Source: Maea johnstoni (Eukaryota > Annelida > Polychaeta > Spionida > Magelonidae). Taken from it: 64,000 nt of DNA. Below, one piece after another: positions 47,971 through 58,529 of the stretch; within the stretch, counting starts at the first letter, position 1; every line of letters starts with the position of its first letter. Location of the stretch: positions 21,158,297-21,222,296 of the forward strand of contig OZ012685.1 of NCBI GenBank assembly GCA_963942565.1. The letters run 5' to 3'. A program made the translations under genes and the position numbers. Under the pieces are notes generated by a model. That model did not search any database, was not told the origin of the DNA, and saw only the letters and a list, made by a program, of their open reading frames with translations.

Positions 47971-48109
47971 GCATTAATGGGTTAAGGATGCATGAATGAG
48001 CTAGTTATCACCAACACAGGTAGGTAGTGTTTGGGTGTTACAGGTAAGAATGGGTTAATATACAGTATTGCTATATAGTTAGTAAACTAGATCATAAATA
48101 TAAGGATGC

Positions 48110-48880
48110 TTCAGAGAGCTGTAGGATTAATGGTCGTTGTGTCTCTTTCAATATCGGTTCCCTGCGTATGTCATGACATTTCCCGATGCAACGTGATGCT
48201 GATATTTATGACAGGACATCAAACTCTCAGGCGTAGCGGTACCGAGGGAGGCCCCTAGGTGGCCCTGGTGCCCCTCTGTCCACAGGCCATTTGCATGAAC
48301 GTCATAAACAATCTATCAATTAGCATAATTACGCCCAAACATGCAACTTACAAGGTCTGAGTTCGGCGGTGTCACATGGTCGCGGCAGTAAATCACCCAT
48401 TTTTGCCACCGAATCGTCAAATTGGCACGTAACATTTTGCACCCAAAGTTGTAAGTAAATGGAAAGTGGCGGAGTAGCTTATTATTAGCCATATGGGATT
48501 ATCCGCCCGATCAGCGGGGCCATTGTATCGGTGGCACTCCCTGCTGTGTGTGCCTGTAGCTATCAGCAATTTGACTGCTTATCAGATTAGATTGATATCG
48601 GTGGAAAATGAAAACCATTATTGCTGGCCGGTGCGCTACCTGCAGACAAATGCGCGGCAATAAATCGCGCGGCTATTGACGGCCGTGCTTTATGGGGATA
48701 TGAACAACAGTGCAAGCCAACCACCTGCTTCCAACTAATAAATTCTTATCAAATGGCAATCTGCTTTTTTGCCGCGAGAATTTATTGTGTATAACAGATA
48801 CATAAGCATAAATCCGATTTTGTTGATAGCGATCTGGACAGGTGTGTGGCAACAAATATTAGTGTGTGAAATCGATATTA
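48110..48880. other. ~0.8-kb complex island, strongest candidate enhancer
   Basis: Dense binding words: POU ATTTGCAT 48289-48296, FOX ATAAACAA 48304-48311, homeodomain CAATTAG 48317-48323 and TAATTA 48326-48331, a CTCF-like CCCCTAGGTGGCC at 48252-48264 (11 of 13), and CGGCAATAAATCGCGCGG near 48.66 kb. No coding frame; conservation is not known. Confidence 0.45.
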
Positions 48881-49679
48881 TGTAATGTGGGATCTGATAC
48901 AATATGGGCAAAGTGTGGGATTTAATGGGAGGGTTGTTTTTAACCCTATGGCAATTAAAGTGCACACAGAGTTTGACACAATTGAACATAGATATCTGAT
49001 AGCATGTAATTTGAAAAATAATTGAAATGGGATGTTCAGAAACAACACGAACCACAACTTTCACTTATAGATTTACAAATATTACACATGTACATGAATC
49101 ATTACAAATATTGCATATTTGTAAAGATTCATGTACATGCGTTAGACTGTGGGTATGATCTGGATATAAAAAGGTTAATAACATCTAAAATATTTGCTGA
49201 TGATCGAACCAACTTTCCAGGCAAATGGAAATTGCATTGAAACATCTGATCTGTCCTCATATTTTGTCTTTAATACTGTCATTTCAAGTTGAAAAAATTA
49301 AACCGAATGAAATTTGCGATTTCATTATTAATTGTTCACTCAACTGGAATCTGACATTTTGCACAAGAAACATATCAATTACTTGTACATTTCATTGTCT
49401 CTTTATTTCATCTAGCATTATCTTTATACCCAGTGCTCTACAGTAATCCTCTAATAATTAAGGAATTTCTTAGTATTGAGGATGATCTCTTATCATATTT
49501 CTTGTAATGAATTGTGGTTTTATCAATGACTATATTGGCTCAGCACTGGACTTGTAACTTGATCAAGACAATGACTTTTCTTAAATCACTGGATAATGAA
49601 AAGAGACAACATATTCTCTCAGATTTAAGTTACATTATAATATTTGCATTGAATTTCTAAATATTAACTTATACATTTA

Positions 49680-50400
49680 TTATTCATTTACAACAACACT
49701 GACTTTATTGAGCTTTTGAATTATAATTTCTTGTACATATATGATGACTCAGCATCATGTTTTTGAATATTGGCTTCTTTTACATTTACGTTGGCACTCA
49801 CACAATTACATTCATGTTTACCCAACATTAAGCTTTTAAATAGACACATTTCCAATGATTCTGCATTGAGTCTTTGAATATCAACTTCTTTTACATTTAC
49901 ATTGATGCTACAAAGAGTTTTTGAGTATCATTTTTGTATAACATGCATAATTACATTGACTGAACAAAAAGCATTTAAATAGTAATTTCTTGAACATTTC
50001 CAATGACTCAGCATTGAGATTTTAAATAGCAACTTATACATCTATATTAATCAAGCATTGACTATGTATGTAGTTTGTAAATTTGTAAATGAACATAAGC
50101 ATTTCTTTATATATGTTAAACTTGTAAACTCTGCATTGAGTTTTTTTTTTACTTTATGTATTACATCTTTGGAAATTGACAATTATTATTCTCTGTGTGA
50201 GTTCTATGATTTTGATCATGCCTGTGTATTTTTGTGTATTTATATTGACGATGCATTTAGTTTGTAAATATATATAAGTATTTCTTTATGTACAATACAT
50301 GTTGACTCTGCATTGGTTTTTTACTTAATGTAATATATCTTTGGAGATTGACAATTATTCTCTGTGTGAGTTCTATGATTTTGATCATGCCTGTGTTCTC
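49680..50400. repeat. degenerate tandem array including a ~170-bp duplication
   Basis: GACTCAGCATTGAG, TTTTGAATA and ACATTTACATTGA words recur loosely at 49.7-50.06 kb. GAGTTCTATGATTTTGATCA with flanking GACAATTATT and TTTCTTTAT occurs at 50.20 and 50.37 kb. Confidence 0.65.
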
Positions 50401-51080
50401 TTTGTGCCTAGTGTTCTCCGATCAGGGCGTCAGGCGGGTGGCGTTAATCCTGCCGAAGCCTGAGGTCCTCTCCCCATTTGGCCGCCGTAATTCAGTTACA
50501 GGTCCGCCTAATAGACTTCTGTATTAAGGTAAATATTGTACTGCCCGCAGCCCGTTCCTCCTCCTAGTGCCGGCATCATAAGATGATCACGCACATTTGC
50601 AAAACCTACATGGGCCTAATAAATGCCAGTCTGTGATTTTTGTTGCCCCAAGAGCTGTTAAGCCGCCCGGGGTCCCAGGTGGCGGAGAGAGGTGCGCCAG
50701 ATGAGCCGCCGCACTAAAGATGCAATTCAGTCAGCTTTTTCGGCGTTGATGACACAAAATTGTTGATGGTTAAGGCGAGAATTGTGATAATTTGCAATAA
50801 AGTAGCCAAATGTGGCATGAAATGAAATGAGGTGTCTCCTTTCGCGGGCGCTTTGAGCCGCAATAACAAATGACGTCACATGACCCCTTGCGATTGGACG
50901 CATTAACGCCTGATGAATGGGGCGAAAATTAGACACCATCTTTGGGCGGATGCTGTCAGCTAGTATTACCAGGTGTCGGGCATTGTTCTTTATCCAAAAC
51001 TTCCCATTGTTGCTGCCCTCTCTCTCTTCAGTCACAGTAATGGTGACTTTGTGCACCTTTGAGTCTCGGGTAATACGGTA
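50400..51080. other. complex GC-rich island, candidate conserved non-coding element
   Basis: Unique text with AAATGACGTCACATGACC (CRE), GGGCGTCAGGCGGGTGGCG, TAATTCAGTTACAGG, GATTGGACGCATTAACGCC and a CTCF-like CCCAGGTGGCGG at 50674. No supported frame. Confidence 0.4.
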
Positions 51081-51417
51081 TTAGCAGTGAGATATGGGCG
51101 AGTGTGCGATACGGTGTCATTGCGGGGCCAAGTGTAATCAGAGATGAGAGGGGTAGTTTTATACTGGGAGTAATATCTCTTGTCATACTTAACACCTGAG
51201 CTGGCTACACTACACCTTAGCTTACTGTGGAGATGGTCTATATTACTGCATGCATGCTGCCTTATACTGTGCGTAGTGAGGAAGAAGAGAAAATAGAAAT
51301 GGTAGTAGATACATGTTAGTTTTTTTCTTTATCTCTTTTTGAAAATAAAAGAAATGCTGGTAACTTATTTAATATTTGCCAATACACCTATTTTTTCACT
51401 CCTAATGAAACCAAAAT

Positions 51418-51481
<64 letters not shown>

Positions 51482-51501
51482 GCTTTCAATTCTACTTCTA
51501 T

Positions 51502-51574
<73 letters not shown>

Positions 51575-51594
51575 GCTTTCAATTCTACTTCTAT

Positions 51595-51655
<61 letters not shown>

Positions 51656-51698
51656 GCTACTACTACTACTATCACTACTACTACTACTACTACAATTT

Positions 51699-51732
<34 letters not shown>

Positions 51733-51772
51733 CACTACTACTACTACTATTTCTACTGCTGCTGCTACTGTT
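51418..51772. repeat. (CTA)n trinucleotide tract, duplicated
   Basis: Long (CTA)n broken twice by the identical insert TGCTTTCAATTCTACTTCTA, so an expanded unit of about 110 bp was itself duplicated. Confidence 0.95.
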
Positions 51773-52209
51773 GCGGGCCTGCATTTAGGCTACAGTGGTG
51801 CTTAATCTTGAATATGTGATACAAACATGTTTGAGAGGTGCTGGGAGGATGATGTTTTGTTGCAGGAGGAGGATGAGGATGTCTTTGTTTGGATAGCCCC
51901 CTGCAGTATGAGTGTTAGCAGAGTCTATTGCCACAGGTCATATAAGCTTGTGTAAGATGCACACAATGAGAGGTAATAGTGTGTGGAGTATGCTGTAATG
52001 AGATTGTAAGTTACATAAGCTATTAGCTTATCCTGTCAATGAAACTCTCTGGCAGACAACCATATATCACCCAGTGTCTGTGTGAGCTGGTGCTGTGCAG
52101 GCAGATTGGATATTGCTATTGTCAACGGAGCTGAGAATCCAATATTACAGGTGCTAGCACTTCCTATTGTAAGAGTACAATCAGTCAATATTTGAACATC
52201 ATTATGCGT

Positions 52210-52600
52210 TTATCACCTAAAGACATTGAACAACTCCATATTTTGAACATTTTCTGGTAGTACAACCATTCAATTTAAATCTCTGTACTTTGAACACTTT
52301 CTAGTAGTGCAACCAGTCAACTTGAACATCTCTATGTTTTGAACACTTTCTAGTAGTACAACCAGTCAACTTGAATCTCTATACTTTGAACACTTTCTGG
52401 TAATACAACCAGTCAACTAGAACATCTGTATATTTTGAACACTTTCTGGTAGAACAACCAGTCAAGGTAAACATTTCTATACTTTGAACACTTTCTGGTA
52501 GTTCAACCAGCCAATTTAAACATCTTTTTACTTTGAACACTTTCAACCAGTCAACTTGAACATTTGTTTACATTGAGCACCTTCATGCTATGAACACTTC
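52210..52600. repeat. tandem array, ~48-60 bp unit, ~7 copies
   Basis: TTTGAACACTTTCTGGTAGT, ACAACCAGTCAACTTGAAC and ATCTCTATA recur throughout. Confidence 0.85.
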
Positions 52601-52789
52601 TACCTGTAACTGTCCGAAAATAGTTTTCTAATTTTCTAGTTTTCCTTTTATATTTTCTTCTCTTCTTAGCTCATTCATGTGAAGAATTTTCTTCTTTCAA
52701 CAAAGAAATGTTTGAAAATAGTAGGGAAATCAACACAAATCAGCTTAGTATTTGAATAATTATTTGAATTTTGATTCAGATATTACTTT

Positions 52790-53078
52790 GTGGATTCACT
52801 GTGGTTTAGTGGTTATAATGCTTGGTAATCAAGCTTGGGTTCGCAGGTTTGAGTCTCTCCTGGATCCCAATAGTGAGTTTGCCTGGTTGCTTTATAAATG
52901 TGTAGTGTGGCATTGTAGGGGGCTCTCTATGGTGCTCTTGCACCTGAAAGACCCTTGACACTATTCTTGAAGAGAAGGAAATTTCTTCCCAGTTCCAGGT
53001 TTTTCTTCTCGCCGGGAAGCTCCTAAGCTGTTGAATGCAACGTAAAAACCAATTCCTTCTTTCCTTCAGGTATTTTTT
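52790..53078 (+). mobile_element. tRNA-derived SINE, family 2
   Basis: A-box TGGTTTAGTGG 52802-52812, B-box GGTTTGAGTCT 52846-52856, body ATAAATGTGTAGTGTGGCAT and CACCTGAAAGACCCTTGACA, tail rich in TTCCTTC. Same family as the reverse copy at 15.97-16.20 kb. Confidence 0.75.
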
Positions 53079-53439
53079 TGAAACACTTTTTAAAGAGATA
53101 CCTTAGCAATTGTCAGCGCTGTTTTGACCCATACTGGTGAAAAAAGGTTAACAGTTTTAAATATATTTTATGGTATAGGATATTTTAACCGAAGACTTTT
53201 GTGAAAGAAAATTCCTTATGAAGCATTCTTTTATCAAAATAGTTGAGTTTGCTGAAGGTTTGTTGATGCATTTCATTAAATTAAGAAAACATGCCTGTAT
53301 TATGTAATGACATGACAAAATTCCTTTTAGAGTCAACTGAAAAGGGCCATGGACAATTATAATAAATCATCATTAAATCTATTCTAAGAGAGATTTCCTT
53401 CAGCACTGAGAGTTGAGCTGAGCTGAAAATCTGTGTCAG

Positions 53440-53990
53440 CCTTCCAGTAGGTTATTATAAAGGTAGAGACTGAAATAACTCATTCTCAGAGAAGATATTT
53501 TTTGCTAAGCATCGTTCTATTACAAGAGAAGAGTAGAACTGAATGCTGTCTGAGAATAATGCAGAGATTTTATTAAGGTAAAATGAAAAAACCTTTCCAG
53601 AGAAGTTTTTTTTTTCTTTTTGAATATGTATATTATGAGAATAGAACCAAAAGCTGTGGTAGTAGTTCAGGAAGATATATTATAAAGGTGTAGAATGAAA
53701 TTACCTATTCTCAGAGACGGAAGTCTTTGTCTTTTTAAATGAGTATAATATGAGAATAGAACCAAAAGCTGTGTTTGTAGTTCAGGAAGATATATTATAA
53801 AGGTGTAGAATGAAATTATCTATTCTCAGAGAAGTCTTGGTCTTTTTAAATGAGTATATTATGAAAATAGAACCAAAAGCTGTGGTTGTAGTTCAGGAAG
53901 ATATATTATAGAGGTGCAGAATGAAATGACCTATTCTCAGAGAAGAAGTTGTTTTTTTCTGAGTGCGTACATTATGAAAGTAAAGCCCTT
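53440..53990. repeat. tandem array, ~111-118 bp unit, 4 copies
   Basis: AGGAAGATATATTATAAAGG, TGTAGAATGAAAT, CTATTCTCAGAGA and AATAGAACCAAAAGCTGTGG recur in order. Confidence 0.85.
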
Positions 53991-54029
53991 GCATGTCGGA
54001 GTATCCCGGTAGGATATTATAGAGATGTA

Positions 54030-54400
54030 GGCTGAAATTAATACATGATTAGGAGCGATTCTCCTGGGTTGTTATCAGGGGAGAAAAACAAGAGCTGGCG
54101 CTGCCGTTGAAGCGTTCGCCGAGAATGGAACATAACGTGGACATCAGAGTTCGCATGTTGCGATCGCTCTTTTCATCTCGGCTGCCCTCCCAGGCGACGA
54201 GCGCCAAGAGCCGGGCTTAAGTGGCAAACAAGGTTCCATCGCTCAGAGTAATTCTTTGCGACTGACTTTTATGTCGTAATTAACCACACTTGTGAGGCAC
54301 TTGTCAGCCCTGGATCTCGCAATTAGCCTTTTTAACTGATATAAAATGTGAACACTCACGTAAGGGAAGACGTGCAAGTTCTTCCCTGTGAGCAACAACC
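54030..54400. other. complex GC-rich island, candidate conserved non-coding element
   Basis: Unique text with AGAGCTGGCGCTGCCG, CATGTTGCGATCGCTC, TTTTATGTCGTAATTAACCA and CTCGCAATTAGCC. No frame. Confidence 0.4.
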
Positions 54401-54474
54401 AACATAGTGCTGAGAATCACAGGTCATTAAAGGATTCAACTCTCAAGCCCGAATGATACTTGAACATAGGTTTT

Positions 54475-55090
54475 GAATTTTAAGTCAGAACCCACGTTTA
54501 CCATGTGTGAGAAATTTAAGGTTTCGATTTTAAGTCAGAACCCACGTTTACCATGTGTGAGAAATTTAAGGTTTCGATTTTAAGTCAGAACCCACGTTTA
54601 CCATGTGTGAGAAATTTAAGGTTTCGATTTTAAGTCAGAACCCACGTTTACCATGTGTGAGAAATTTAAGGTTTCGATTTTAAGTCAGAACCCACGTTTA
54701 CCATGTGTGAGAAATTTAAGGTTTCGATTTTAAGTCAGAACCCACGTTTACCATGTGTGAGAAATTTAAGGTTTCGATTTTAAGTCAGAACCCACGTTTA
54801 CCATGTGTGAGAAATTTAAGGTTTCAGTATTAAGCCAGGACCCACGTTTGATATGTGTGTGAAAGTTAAGGTTTCAATTTTAAGGCAGGACCCACGTTTA
54901 CTATGTGAGAAATTTGAGGTTTCAATTCTAAGGCAGGACCCACGTTTACTATGTGAGAAATTTGAGGTTTCAATTTTAAGGCAGGACCCACGTTTGATAT
55001 GTCTGAGAAAGTTAAGGATTCAATTTTAAGTCAGGGACCCACGTTTGCCATGTGTGAGAGATATACGGATCCAATATTAAGTCCGGATCC
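54475..55090. repeat. 50-bp minisatellite, 7 identical plus ~5 diverged units
   Basis: TAAGTCAGAACCCACGTTTA begins units at 54481, 54531, 54581, 54631, 54681, 54731 and 54781, exactly 50 bp apart and identical through 54824. Diverged units continue to 55.09 kb. The unit resembles the SINE family-1 segment from the B-box region to TGTGTGAGAAAGTTA. Confidence 0.9.
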
Positions 55091-55680
55091 ACAGTTACCA
55101 TGTGTGAGAAAGTTAGCAGTGACTTTGGGTTAGTCAGACCTGGGTAGGGGTCCATACCGTTAAAATTATACGGTATGGTACGGTTCCGGTATTTTTTATA
55201 CGGTTCCGGTATTCTAACGGTACCGATACTGGTTACTTTCTTTACTTTGTCGGTGTTTTCGAAATTCTGTCGCGCGCGTTAGTGCTTGGAAAAGTGTGGT
55301 GGGGCTGGACTAGCACCATGTAAAATACATAGCGTGGCCCTCTCCACACTTTTCCAAGTACTACTGCACGCGTTAGTATCTATCGTAGTGCAGTTTCAAT
55401 GGCGGCCTGCACTGGATGAAGCGATCGCGATGTATTTCCCCGCCGAGCCCGCGTCTCTGCACTCTTTTCCGCCTTGCCTGCTATATCAGCAGCGAGGCGG
55501 CTTATTCATAGTACCGGTAAAAAAATACCGGCTACTATTTATACGGTTTATTACCGGTATTTTCGGGCGGAGTATCGGTACCCTCACGGTACGGGTATAC
55601 CGGTGTGGACCCCTAGACCTGGGGTGAGTCTATGGCTTTCCTTTCAAGAGCACTACACTTTCCTCCATCATTAACCATTA
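55075..55680 (+). mobile_element. SINE family-1 body split by a hAT element
   Basis: CATGTGTGAGAAAGTTAGCAG and GTGACTTTGGGTTAGTCAG precede the insertion; GAGTCTATGGCTTTCC and CACTTTCCTCCATCATTAACC follow it. The sides are continuous once the inserted hAT and one 8-bp copy are disregarded. Confidence 0.6.
55145..55615. mobile_element. hAT non-autonomous element, 471 bp, with 8-bp TSD
   Basis: Ends TAGGGGTCCATACCG and, reverse-complemented, TAGGGGTCCACACCGGTATA. The 8-bp GACCTGGG occurs at 55137-55144 and 55616-55623. Subterminal ACGGTAC/TACCGGTA words crowd both ends. An inner inverted repeat CTTGGAAAAGTGTGG (55285) / CCACACTTTTCCAAG (55345) frames 'GGCTGGACTAGCACC'. No transposase frame. Confidence 0.85.
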
Positions 55681-56285
55681 AGGTACTAATAATTTGGTCT
55701 TGATTGGCAGGAAAAATGATGATAAATGAAATACAAAATCAAAACTAAAACCAGTTGCTACAAGAAATGGATTTGAATATGCATTGTTCAGCAACAAATC
55801 ATGGCGATATTGCTTACATGTACTAAATATTGTGATTTACTGTAAGTAGAAGAAGTGAGGACTTGTTTTAAGGAAATTAGTTTTAAATGTTTGAAAGGTT
55901 GCTCTGTTATTTGATATTCTGAAGCCAAATATCCACAATTGTAATATTTTGCAATTTTCACTAAAAACATTTTTGACTCCTGAATAGTTCATTTAAAAGG
56001 CATCAGGACAGTTTTGTAAATTTCTTTGTTACACTATCAGAGAGAGATTTACTGAATAGAAAGGCTTGCTCAACAGCCATTTAAATGGCCTGTGGAGATT
56101 GTTTGAGATTGCCTTTACAATAAGAAAGCAAAGGGAGGTGGCTGACTTGCCTTGGTGCTTTTCATTCAAGATGCATTTATCATTGCGGGGTTTATGGGCA
56201 GTTACTCTCTCTAGCATTTGTCACTGTCATTGCAGCATTTTCATGTCATTTTTCATCCTCTATTTATGACCTGTTTTGTTGTTGT
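55680..56285. other. intergenic stretch, nothing recognised
   Basis: AT-rich unique sequence with two overlapping 60-codon frames at 56.03-56.27 kb of no known family. Confidence 0.4.
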
Positions 56286-56287
56286 CA

Positions 56288-56400
56288 TTTCTGTATGAAA
56301 TATGAACCTGCTTTTTTTGGCTGTGGACTTTGATTTTGGAAATTTCAAGATTTGTTCCAGTGATAGAATTCATTTTACTGGTATTTGAGCATCTCCAATT
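56288..56400. repeat. copy of the repeat found at 63.13 and 63.29 kb
   Basis: The 20-mer TTTCTGTATGAAATATGAAC is identical at 63130-63149. The following CTTTTTTTGGCTGTGGACTT is loosely similar to the other copies. Confidence 0.45.
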
Positions 56401-56424
56401 CACTTTATAACACATTCATTTTTA

Positions 56425-56452
56425 GAGGTTGTTGTACAAACAACAACCTATA
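56425..56452. other. short inverted repeat at the edge of the duplicated block
   Basis: AGGTTGTTGT and ACAACAACCT separated by a few bases form a near-perfect 10-bp stem. Confidence 0.6.
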
Positions 56453-56755
56453 TTCAGTTCGCTTTTGTTGTCTTGCATTCCCGGGGGGGGTCCTGGGAGC
56501 TGGTTGATGCATTTTCCCTATGTTGTCTTACATGGCATTTTTGGAAAATTCTAGGCGAATGATCTGGAGAGTGGGGTGTGGTGGGGTCGTTTTGTTTAAT
56601 GTTTCTGTTAGAGTTGGGTGTGTAGTTTATAGAGTTTGTTTCATTGTTTCTGTGGGTTGCCTAGTTTTTTTTTGGTGGATTTTTACGTGTTTATACATTA
56701 CGTTTTCTTCACTCCAATACGATTCTGTAGCGCGTCTGGTCTGGTGGGGCGGCCG

Positions 56756-57022
56756 TTGGATGCGCATGCGTGGGTGGATGCGCATGCGTGGGTTTTCTGC
56801 ATATTTAATGCGATCGGCTAATCACGTGACAGCACCACGTGGTTTGTCTCTGGTGAATTATCCAATGAGCGGTCTCACTGCCTCACCGTCACACCACGTG
56901 GTACTCTTTCCCGCGGTTTATTAACCAATGAGCGGCTATTTGTATTTCTTTTTGTACTATTTTACTTACGTGTTCATTCACGTATTTCTTACATTGGCTA
57001 GGTTACCCTCCGCCATTTTGAA
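56756..57022 (+). promoter_or_regulatory. promoter-like motif cluster (copy 1)
   Basis: GCGCATGCG (NRF1-like) twice near 56.76-56.79 kb, TCACGTGAC 56822-56830, CCACGTGG 56835-56842 and 56894-56901, CCAATGAGCGG at 56862 and 56925 (NF-Y-like), and CCGCCATTTTG at 57010 (YY1-like). This set is typical of animal housekeeping promoters. A transcript is not shown. Confidence 0.45.
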
Positions 57023-57990
57023 TATCGGTTTTGCCGAAATTTGCACCCCGATTTCAAAGCTTTCGTTTGTGGCCATCTCTAACTCTAAAATTCTGAAACC
57101 AAAAGAATTAACAAGCCAAGTATCTATATTATTAAGATTAATTCTTTTGGTTTCGGAAAATCGAAAATATTTTGAGATATTTGTCAACACGCATCGATGG
57201 TGGCGTGAACATGGCGATGGGTCGGGTTTGACGAAATTTGCACCCCGATTTCAAAGCTTTCGTTTGTGGCCATCTCTAACTCTAAAATTCTGAAACCAAA
57301 AGAATTAACAAGCCAAGTATCTATATTATTAAGATTAATTCTTTTGGTTTCGGAAAATCGAAAATATTTTGAGAGTGGATGCGCATGCGTGGGTTTTCTG
57401 CATATTTAATGCGATCGGCTAATCACGTGACAGCACCACGTGGTTTGTCTCTGGTGAATTATCCAATGAGCGGTCTCACTGCCTCATCGTCACACCGCGT
57501 GGTACTCTTTCCCGCGGTTTATTAACCAATGAGCGGCTATTTGTATCCCTCTTACTACTATTTTACTCACGTGTTCATTCACGTATTTTTTACATTGGCT
57601 AGGTTACCCTCCGCCGTTTTGAATATCGGTTTTGCCGAAATTTGCACCCCGATTTCAAAGCTTTCGTTTGTGGCCATCTCTAACTCTAAAATTCTGAAAC
57701 CAAAAGAATTAACAAGCCAAGTATCTATATTATTAAGATTAATTCTTTTGGTTTCGGAAAATCGAAAATATTTTGAGATATTTGTCAACACGCATCGATG
57801 GTGGCGTGAACATGGCGATGGGTCGGGTTTGACGAAATTTGCACCCCGATTTCAAAGCTTTCGTTTGTGGCCATCTCTAACTCTAAAATTCTGAAACCAA
57901 AAGAATTAACAAGCCAAGTATCTATACTATTAAGATTAATTCTTTTGGTTTCGGAAAATCGAAAATATTTTGAGATATTTGTCAACACGC
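56775..57990 (+). repeat. 601-bp tandem duplication with nested 197-bp units
   Basis: Copy 1 is 56775-57375 and copy 2 starts at 57376, offset 601 with few changes. Within each, a 197-bp unit starting GAAATTTGCACCCCGATTTC repeats (57036, 57233, 57637, 57834). Each 197-bp unit has a 19-bp stem (57093-57111 with 57138-57156, one mismatch). The matching 121-codon frames at 56928 and 57529 follow from the duplication; no family is recognised. Confidence 0.85.
57376..57623 (+). promoter_or_regulatory. promoter-like motif cluster (copy 2)
   Basis: Second copy of the same set: one NRF1-like site, TCACGTGAC, CCACGTGG and two CCAATGAGCGG. The third E-box reads CCGCGTGG and the YY1-like site reads CCGCCGTTTTG, so copy 2 has lost two sites. 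Confidence 0.4.
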
Positions 57991-58142
57991 ATCGATGGTG
58001 GCGTGTTGACCACGGCGATTAGTACATTCTCAATGGTACCTCGCCGATTCCTGTCAATTTCATCAAGCTATCTCCCCCCGATCACAATATGACTACCTAC
58101 CTGGATAGATGAGATCCTCATCTATCTGATTCAATCATTTTT

Positions 58143-58205
58143 TTAATTCAACTTCAGGTTGGAAGCGAAAAAATAGCTTTTCGCTACAACCGGAAGTTGA
58201 TTTTT
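58143..58205. other. imperfect hairpin with an ETS-like word
   Basis: TCAACTTCAGGTTGGAAGCG and TTTTCGCTACAACCGGAAGT pair almost fully around a short AT loop. CCGGAAGT is an ETS core. Confidence 0.6.
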
Positions 58206-58529
58206 TTGATATAGCGAGATTAGGGCATTGATATGCATTGTGTGCATTTCACACAAAAAACATACTTTTTTCAATAAATTGTCACGTCGCCGTTTCTGGG
58301 TCAAAATTTACAAATGGCCCATCAAAGTGTTCGCAACAAATAGGGCTTTTACCCTATTATCATAACTTGTTGCTTATATTTGTAATTTTTGAAAAAAAAT
58401 GGCGACTTCGGAAAAAAACGGCAAAAACGGCTTTTTGGAATGTTGATTTAGGAACCCTGGCGAAATTCTAAATTTACTTATTAATTTCGCCACTAAAACC
58501 GGAAAAAAAGTTTCAACTTCAAGAAAACA

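Noticed and set aside
51339-51788. 149-codon poly-leucine frame and its poly-serine and poly-valine partners, and similar at 47.24-47.62 kb
   Set aside because: Translation of (CTA)n in different frames; no start context, splice sites or family.
52790-52870. A true tRNA gene
   Set aside because: A- and B-boxes are present but the acceptor stem does not pair, and the sequence runs on into a SINE body shared with 15.97-16.20 kb.
54475-55090. CRISPR-like array of regular repeats
   Set aside because: The 50-bp units are directly joined with no unique spacers, and the surroundings are eukaryotic.
56928-57894. Two near-identical 121-codon proteins as a tandem gene pair
   Set aside because: The likeness comes from the 601-bp DNA duplication; the frames run across promoter-like sites and the 197-bp units, with no family match.
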